NCBI GenBank assembly: GCA_036346355.1
Contig: CM070588.1
Coordinates: 19,515,914-19,579,913 of the forward strand
Direction: 5' to 3'
From: Rhipidocladum racemiflorum
Lineage: Eukaryota > Streptophyta > Magnoliopsida > Poales > Poaceae
DNA: 64,000 nt
Part shown: positions 57,672 through 64,000 of the stretch, one piece after another
Numbering within the stretch: position 1 is the stretch's first letter
Layout: each line of letters begins with the position of its first letter
Made by a program: the position numbers and the translations under genes
The notes under the pieces: model-generated
Told to the model about the DNA's origin: nothing
Seen by the model: the letters and a program-made list of their open reading frames with translations, nothing else
Database searches by the model: none

Positions 57672-59714
57672 TGTGACATCTCAGAAGGTGACATATGGAA
57701 TACGGCATTATGGTATGGCTTCATAGTGTGTTTTGGGCTGTTTTCGTGTGTTTGGGCCTTTCTAGGGGGTTTGGGCCTTGGGGGGAATAGTTCGGGCCTT
57801 GGAGGATCTTTTTTGGGCTGAAGGTGGAGCATCCTAGGACCATGTGGATGTGGAATTGGGCAGCAGACCTGCTGCCTAGGGCACCCCAAACCCCATTTCC
57901 GCGCCCCCTTTCCACCCTAACCCTAGCCGCCCCCTTCTTTCCCCTCCCCCTTTGGCCGGCCACCCCTCCCTCTTCCCCCCCCGCTACGCCTCCCTCCCTA
58001 GTGTGGGCGCATCCTCCCCTCTTCCAACCTAGCAAACCCAAATCCTCTCCATTAGTTTGGTTCATCCGCTGTCCGGGACCGATACTACCGCGAGGAACGG
58101 TGAAATCCGGTGAGGAACGGCTTCGTTTCGTCTCCGCGGGGTGTGGTATGATATTGTGGTTTTAGATCCTGTTTTCAGGTGATTTTGCGAGGGCTTAGGG
58201 ACCCTTGTTCGTGAAAGATTCTCTGGGAAGAAGTGGCTAGTGCAGGTTCCAACACCGAGACGAAATCAAAGGTTCGGCCTTGTTCTATCAGCAGGCTTTT
58301 GCGGCGTTTCTCAGCAGGTTAGAGCGTTTTATGTCTGGCCTTCTTTTGCAAAAGTTGTAGTTAATCACATTATCTTTCAAAACCAACTGGAATCGTAAAA
58401 TTTGGTTAAATTTTGTGAAAGTTATGGCCAAAATACCGAACGCTGCTCAGATTTGGTCGCGATTGGCAGAGGTTATGTTAATCTGTAGATTTAGGGTAGA
58501 AGGAGGCCGAGTCAGTTTTTCCCAATACTTAGGAAAAGCTAATAAATTTCCTAAGATTAGAGAAAATGTAATCGTTTAATTGATTTGGAGTTTTCGAACT
58601 CAAGTTATGCTAGTTGGAAGTCCGCTGTCCCGGCGGGACAATTTCTCTGTTTTCGGGTGTTGGGGTTAATTTGCGAAGTCGGGGTAGCTGAGCGTTCTTG
58701 TACTATTTTGTGTGCATGTTTTGAGTGTATTGTACCTATGTGAAGGTGGTGTGACCCCGGGAGTGCCCTCAACCTCTCGCTGCCCCCATCGCTCACGGTT
58801 GAAAGCAAGTGTATTGGGATGGGTTTGAGTGTTGGATGATTATTAGACTTGCATAGGTGCACTATGGTTACATGATGGGTTAACTTGCCATGCTTGATAT
58901 TCTCTTATGATATGATGAACATGGTTACTTATTGTCTATGAAATTATTGTATTAAATGTTTATGCAAGTTTATACATGTTCATGTCATATGTGCATTTAC
59001 AATGGAAGAGGCGTCCAATTCTGATGCGGGCCTCTGTGTTCACACGTAGTGAACACGAAAGATCTTCCTCGTAGTCCCATCCATGGTTGTGTATGGGAGC
59101 GAGTCTGTAAGAGTAGGCACCCTCCAACTACGAGATGGAAGGGGAAAGAGGGTGCACGCCGACGGGTGTGCACTCGGCAATACCGGTATGTGCTTCGAGG
59201 AGACATGTGCATTGCATTGCATATATGATGATGATAATGAGATGTATACAATGTGAATATGAAATGCTTATAATGTTGAGTATGAGATGTAGAGATGATG
59301 GTATTGAAAATTGTTTTCTTGTTCCATTGCAATATACTTGTTGAGTGATGAACTCACGCTTGTGTTTATTTTGTTTCTAGGTATTATGAAACCGGCATGC
59401 GGGATGGGGACTTAGCGGCACTCCCTCACATAGCTTCGTTCGTTTAGACAACAACTCTTTTACCATTCGTAGTTGCGATAATAAGTCCATTGCCTCAAAT
59501 GTGTGTGCTTGGTCATATCATTTAATTTGTTTAGCTCATGAAGTGGTTGAATTCATTATTCTGGACTTAAACTATTGCTATATCTCCTGTTATTGCTGTT
59601 TTAGATGCCTTGCATTATGATATGCTTGCTGTTGTTTCTAATCATGGAAAAATAAAGGAGATGCTGCCGAATTTTTCGGTTAAAGCCTTTGTGCCTTTGA
59701 TGCCGGGGTGTTAC
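57672..59714 (+). mobile_element. LTR H, 3' LTR of a plus-strand gypsy element (2043 bp)
   Basis: It begins TGTGACATCTC and ends GGGGTGTTACA. The leader is GC-rich. A GTGAAG|GTGGTG acceptor lies near 58747, GAAA|GCAAGTG at 58804-58805, the hairpin TGAGT-GATGA-ACTCA at 59342-59356 and TTTGTTTCTAG at 59380. The exon between (59 bp) is not a multiple of three. GCATG at 59715-59719 is the predicted target duplication. Confidence 0.85.
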
Positions 59715-61015
59715 AGCATGTGAGTACATAAAGTACTCCGCAAGTCTAGGAAAGATGCATAATGCAGGGCTATGCAAAGATGGCTTATTATGGTTCTTTT
59801 GCACAAAGCAAAACTTGCAAAAACTTTACATGTAATAATTTCACAAAGCCATTTTAACAATTATTTGTACGGATTGGCGAGAGGATGAGGGCACTCATGG
59901 GGTCACACCACCTGCACATAGGTACCACACTCTCAAAACGTGCCCTCGAAATAGTACAAGAACGATCCCCTACCCCGACTTCGCAAACAACCCCTAAAAC
60001 CCGAAAACAGAGAATCTGTCCCTGTGGGACAGCGGGCTTCCAACTAGCATAACTTAAGTTATAGGACTCCAAATTAAGAAAACGAGTACATTTTCTCGTA
60101 GCTTAGGAAATTTCCTAGCTTTTTCTAAGCATTGTGAAAAACTGCTTCGGCTTCTAAAATTGATTAATCTACAGATCAACACAATCTGTCCCAATCACGT
60201 TACAGTTTTGAACACGTTCGGTAAAACAGCCATAACTTTCAAACGGCTGATTGTAAATATGCATTATTAGTGTCCACAAAAAGGTATTGAAATTATATAC
60301 AACTTTCTCATCAGGCGGCTGACCAAATTCTGAATCTAAAAACCCCAAAACCGCGACCGAAGTCAACTGTTCGGAATTGGCCGATGCTAAAGCGGAACAT
60401 ATCTACTAAACGAATCTATACCTCTAATTCCAGCACCTAAACATGAATTCTAGGACTAATTTCCCCTTCTAAACTAGCACCACAACCCTACAAAGAGATT
60501 GCAAACACTTACCACCCTCCAATAACCACTCGAACGTCGAATTATTCTCCTCTCGGTCCCCCGATCTCCTTCCTCGCGCAAAAACCACCTGATCCCCTCG
60601 TCGTGGATCTTCCCAATGGTGAGGGAAATGGATTGGAGGGGTGTGGCGGCAAGAGGTGGGGATGGATCCCTCCTAGGGCTGGCTAGGGGAGGTGTGGAGG
60701 TGGAGGAGCAAGGGGGAGAGGTTTAGGCGCAATGGGGGGCTAGGGGGTGGCGGCTAGGGTTGAGAGGGAGTGGGGGGCCGCACCAAGGGTGGGCTGGCGC
60801 ATGGGGGGAGGTTTTGGCAGAATTCCTTCCCCCATGGGCCCAAAAACACCCCCACCAATGGCCCACTTCATCCCCCCAAGGCCCAAACTAGCTCCCGCTA
60901 GGCCCAAACCCCCAGAGGCCCAAACTCACTAAAAAGGCCCAAAAAACATAATACTAAATTCATACCTTAATGCCGACATTGAAAACAACTCACACCGTCA
61001 TTCCGTAGTGTCACA
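59715..61015 (-). mobile_element. LTR J, inverted relative of LTR H, truncated
   Basis: Reading leftwards from TGTGACA at 61015, the sequence follows LTR H (repeated TTTGGGCC boxes near 60880-60940, TGTCCC...GGGACAG near 60020, the GCAG|GTGGTGTGACCCC acceptor near 59905-59925) and ends in the hairpin at 59722-59738. It stops exactly where LTR H ends, as expected if H inserted into it. Confidence 0.8.
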
Positions 61016-61264
61016 CAAGTCCCCCATGAGAGATAACAACTTAGTAAAGCACTTATCGGACCAACCATTGCATGCCTTCAACTGCAGTAGTGAAAGCACA
61101 GTCTGCAGCTTTTTGTGCTCCTCCTTGCAGCCCGGGTACAATGGTGTTGTAGAGTCCTATACCATACGCTAGAACTTTTGAAACTCCCTTTCACACGTGA
61201 AGTCCCACTCCCCATCATGCAACATTTGATCTAGATCATCTTCGTGGCTATGAATGAACATACC
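61016..61264 (-). pseudogene. CACTA TNP2 transposase N-terminal fragment
   Basis: Reading leftwards, the frames give LHDGEWDFTCEREFQKF and, after a frame change, TPLYPGCKEEHKKLQTVLSL, LQLKACNGWSDKCFTKLLSL. The last matches NGWSDKEFPQYL of the TNP2 gene at 21130. Both sides are LTR ends, so this is a remnant of an older CACTA element hit twice by retroelements. Confidence 0.8.
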
Positions 61265-63474
61265 TGTCGGGACACGAATTTGCAAATACGGACCCTCTGT
61301 GTATTCAACAATAGTCCAGGATCACGCTAGTGCTCACAGTCTCAACATTGGTAAATAGCACAATCATACACATCGATAGAAGTAAAGTACCTTAATTAAA
61401 ATATCCAAACTGGTTGCTCGACCTTATGGTCAAGTTACAAGAGTATGCCACACAAGGCGAAAACTTATTAAAGGAAATAAATTGTAGCGAAATGAAAGCA
61501 TCAATGTGGTGCCATCCAATATACCACAGGCAATTGACTCGGCTCTCTCCCTAGATAGACGGTTCCTCCTGAAGTTCTTCCTCCAAAGCTAGCGTCGCTT
61601 CTTCTTAAACTGGTGTTGTATTGTTGCAAGGGGTGAGTACTTGGTACTCAGCAAGTCATGCATAGAATGCAAAATAATATTCTACATGCATGGCTTAGTT
61701 CAAAGGATAGGCTAACAGGTACATTTGTAGTAAAAACAACATTTAACAAGTAGCATAAGTAGATTCGAAAGCAGTAAAAGTAAAGATAATATCAAAAACT
61801 TTTCCAGGAGTTAAGTAAACATTCTTCCCTTTCCTAATCCACATTTCCATCAACGTCATCAATAAACCCAACCAAACTTTTCATGTCCAAGTTGTTTTCA
61901 TGAAAGTCTATCACTTGACTGTAATCCCCGAGCATGTCCAATACCGTGAACTCGGCTATTCGAATAGGTTGTACACTCTGCAGAGGTTATGCACTTTACC
62001 CACAAGATACAGTCAAACACCACAAAGGCGAGTGATCGTAACAAAGCCTTTCAGAGACCACAAACTAAATAAGTCAACATCTCCAGCTTTTATCATACAC
62101 CATCCCTTCCCTTAATAGAGGCGAAGTATGGGACCGACATACCATTGGACGGGTACCATGCCATAGACCTGGTACGCTCCCCTTTCAAGCTACACAAAAG
62201 GTGTAGTTGATACCCCGAGGTACCACATGTAAGTTATTAGTAAATTACTCAACTAGGTCCGTCCCATTACAGACATGTGGTTGCACGTTTGACTCAGATC
62301 AAAGGCTTGCAAGGTTAAGTCCTTACGGTGACCATGGCAAGACTACCCGAAGAACCAAAACGACATCCCCGGTGCCACTCATGGTCCACCATATCATTCT
62401 TTCCACTTGCCCCGGTCTAAATCTATTTATCAAACCTAGTTGATTACCATGCACCACGTGCCATCAACAATAACAACACATGATACTTCTCCAAAATAGG
62501 TTCAATATCTCATTAAGTCAATATTAACATTTGATAGTCCAAAATCGTGTCATGTGAACGTAGCAGGTCTAAGCAATATACTACGATGGTCTAATAACCC
62601 AATGTTGGCAAATTAATAATGTCCAACTACATATTCACAACTAAGGTGAAAAGGGTTCATGGCACATAATTTAATTTATCAAGGTATTACACTGCAATTT
62701 GGCATTTATCTAATTCCCAGCAATAATTAAAACAATTTCTAATTAAATTAGCATGCAACAATTTAAATTAAATTAATTTCAAAAATGGGATCAATATGTC
62801 AAGACATAACTTGCCTTCAAAAAGTACTTGGTCTTGATCTTGAGCTAGCTCTTGGGTCAAAACTTCACCTTCGAAGCCTTCGGGCACTTTAACGTGTACT
62901 CGTAACGTGTGCAAATAGCAATAAATAATTAAACAGTAGACAAAAAGTGTCCAATAATTCAAATGAAGATCATAAACAGAGTGAGCACATTTTTATAATT
63001 TTTTAGAAACTTGAAACATTAGAATCGGAGTTAAAACGCAAAAGTTATACTCGTTTAAAGTTTGAAAAATCAATTAAATAAATATAAACAGAGAAAACTC
63101 ATGTCCAAAAATTAAATAAAATTCACCATTATGTAGAGCTCAATTTTATAAAAATTTAGAAATTGGAATCACCCAAATCGGAGTTAAAATGCAAAAGTTA
63201 TACGCGTTTGATGTTTGAAAATTCAAATAAAAGAATACACCGAATTAATTCATTTATTTTTCTATTGAAAAACCCGATTTATGACGTCAGCGTGGACATT
63301 GAATTTCCACCGAATTATTTTTCTATTGAAAAATCGAATTATGATGCCAGCATTGCGTCATCCGGTCCATAGACTCGGTCCACGGTTCGGCTTCAGTCCA
63401 CCGTGGATCCGGTCCACGGGTGCACGTTTCACTGACACTTTGGACCCACTCGGGTGACGCCAGCGCTGACATCA
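61265..63474 (-). mobile_element. LTR A, long gypsy LTR, cut by LTR K
   Basis: In LTR sense it ends GTGTCCCGACA at 61265. Its start is not reached because LTR K begins at 63475. It is related to solo LTR C over 61265-63250. The hairpin is at 61634-61650 and the GC donor at 62809-62817. GGTCCAC motifs are repeated at 63360-63420. ATACC at 61260-61264 would be its target duplication. Confidence 0.8.
61551..62895 (-). pseudogene. LTR-embedded spliced mini-gene, copy A (exons 62895-62815 and 61609-61551)
   Basis: The 81-bp internal exon starts ACGTTAAA and is open in the shared phase. It ends LAQDQDQVLFE at GAAG|GCAAGTT. The 1205-bp intron (62814-61610) has the hairpin 24 nt before CACCAG. The last exon in the continuing frame reads V, stop, then EEATLALEEELQEEPSI and TAG. 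One GAA to TAA change would explain the early stop, so the copy is probably dead. An upstream in-frame ATG at 62962 opens a T-rich, hydrophobic stretch. Confidence 0.5.
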
Positions 63475-64000
63475 TGTAACATCTCAAAAATTTGCTTTAA
63501 ATATATTTATGGCATTTTCAAATTAATTAGAATTTTTTTTATTTAGTCGGAAATTTTTGGATTTCATTTGAACTATTCGCGTCAAATAAAGATCATGCAT
63601 TTTTTTATAAGCATAAAATCCAAAATTTTGTTGATAATTAAGCTAATTAGTAGACGAGAGTGTTCGCTTCAAATATTTTCGAAAAACAAGCTATATAACT
63701 CCAGTTGTTGATTTTACAAAAAGCTGTACATGTGTCTGATACTAAAAGAATTTTTACGAAAAATCTATACATCGAAAAATCGCGAAACAAACTTTGTTAG
63801 GTTCCAAATAGTTTCTAGTATTTTGGAGGAATTTTTCAGGATCTCTAGAACCTTTTTGCTATTTTATTCTATACCGTTCCGAGATCATGTAGGCGTACAT
63901 ATGTATATGTGTACCTGTAGCCACGATTATGCATGTAGGCATGAATAGGTGGACGTTTGGTTTCTTTTCCAGCCGTTGCTAGCTCTTCCTCTACTCATCA
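63475..64000 (+). mobile_element. LTR K, 5' start of a plus-strand gypsy element
   Basis: It starts TGTAACATCTCAAAAATTTG and follows the first ~450 bp of LTR B (AATTTGCTTTAAATATATTT, a TTTTTACGAAAAATCTA block, TTTTTCAGGATCTCTAGAAC). CATCA at 63470-63474 is the expected target duplication. It is cut by the window end. Confidence 0.75.

Overview
This window is plant nuclear DNA, most likely from a grass. It has no host gene that I can support. The evidence is Ty3/gypsy retroelements with tRNA-iMet primer sites, a Tat-lineage element with an antisense 'putative gypsy type transposon' gene of the kind common in grasses, CACTA (En/Spm) transposons with TNP2 and Transposase_24/Ulp1 genes, and 5S rDNA fragments. 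No species is claimed.

Layout, left to right. 1-642: 3' part of a long LTR (copy I, + strand). 643-12035: decayed Tat-type element on the + strand (gag, protease, RT, RNase H, second RNase H, integrase, antisense gene, ~95-bp tandem repeats, 3' LTR). 12036-~14485: LTR F (+). 14486-30754: leader, primer site and LTR B (-). LTR B holds a 1.05-kb tandem duplication, a 10.6-kb CACTA element (18767-29364, TSD GAA) and a 648-bp non-autonomous CACTA (29473-30120, TSD TGT). 30755-54424: leader, primer site and LTR D (-). LTR D holds a tandem LTR-internal-LTR-internal-LTR non-coding retroelement (32574-46444, TSD AAAAC), a CACTA-like element carrying 5S rDNA pieces (47194-49929) and a 3.4-kb solo LTR C (50262-53669, TSD GGGAT). 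54425-57553: leader, primer site and LTR E (-). 57554-59714: end of a + strand element with LTR H. 59715-61015: inverted relative J (-). 61016-61264: CACTA transposase fragment. 61265-63474: LTR A (-). 63475-64000: start of LTR K (+). Most right-hand boundaries fit a deep nest whose left halves lie outside the window.

Main discovery candidate: the long gypsy LTRs (A, B, D, E, F, with decayed C and noncoding G, H, J) share a hidden spliced unit. An internal exon of 72-87 bp, always a multiple of three and open in the same phase in five families, follows a T-rich tract and TAG. It ends at a GC-type donor (AG|GCAAGY). A 1.0-1.5-kb intron follows, carrying a covarying hairpin (GAGTAC...GTACTC and variants) 23-33 nt before the AG acceptor, and then a final exon that continues the frame to a stop. 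The predicted peptide is acidic and in two families ends with a Cys-rich tail. A small protein encoded inside an LTR and expressed from a weakly spliced RNA would be analogous to retroviral accessory genes. I know of no description of it.

Two LTR families also carry arrays of a CCGG-N5-CCGG motif at matching positions. The protein genes in the Tat and CACTA elements are damaged by frameshifts, stops or lost catalytic residues. Some differences between the tandem retroelement copies look like possible consensus errors, so frameshifts should be read with care.
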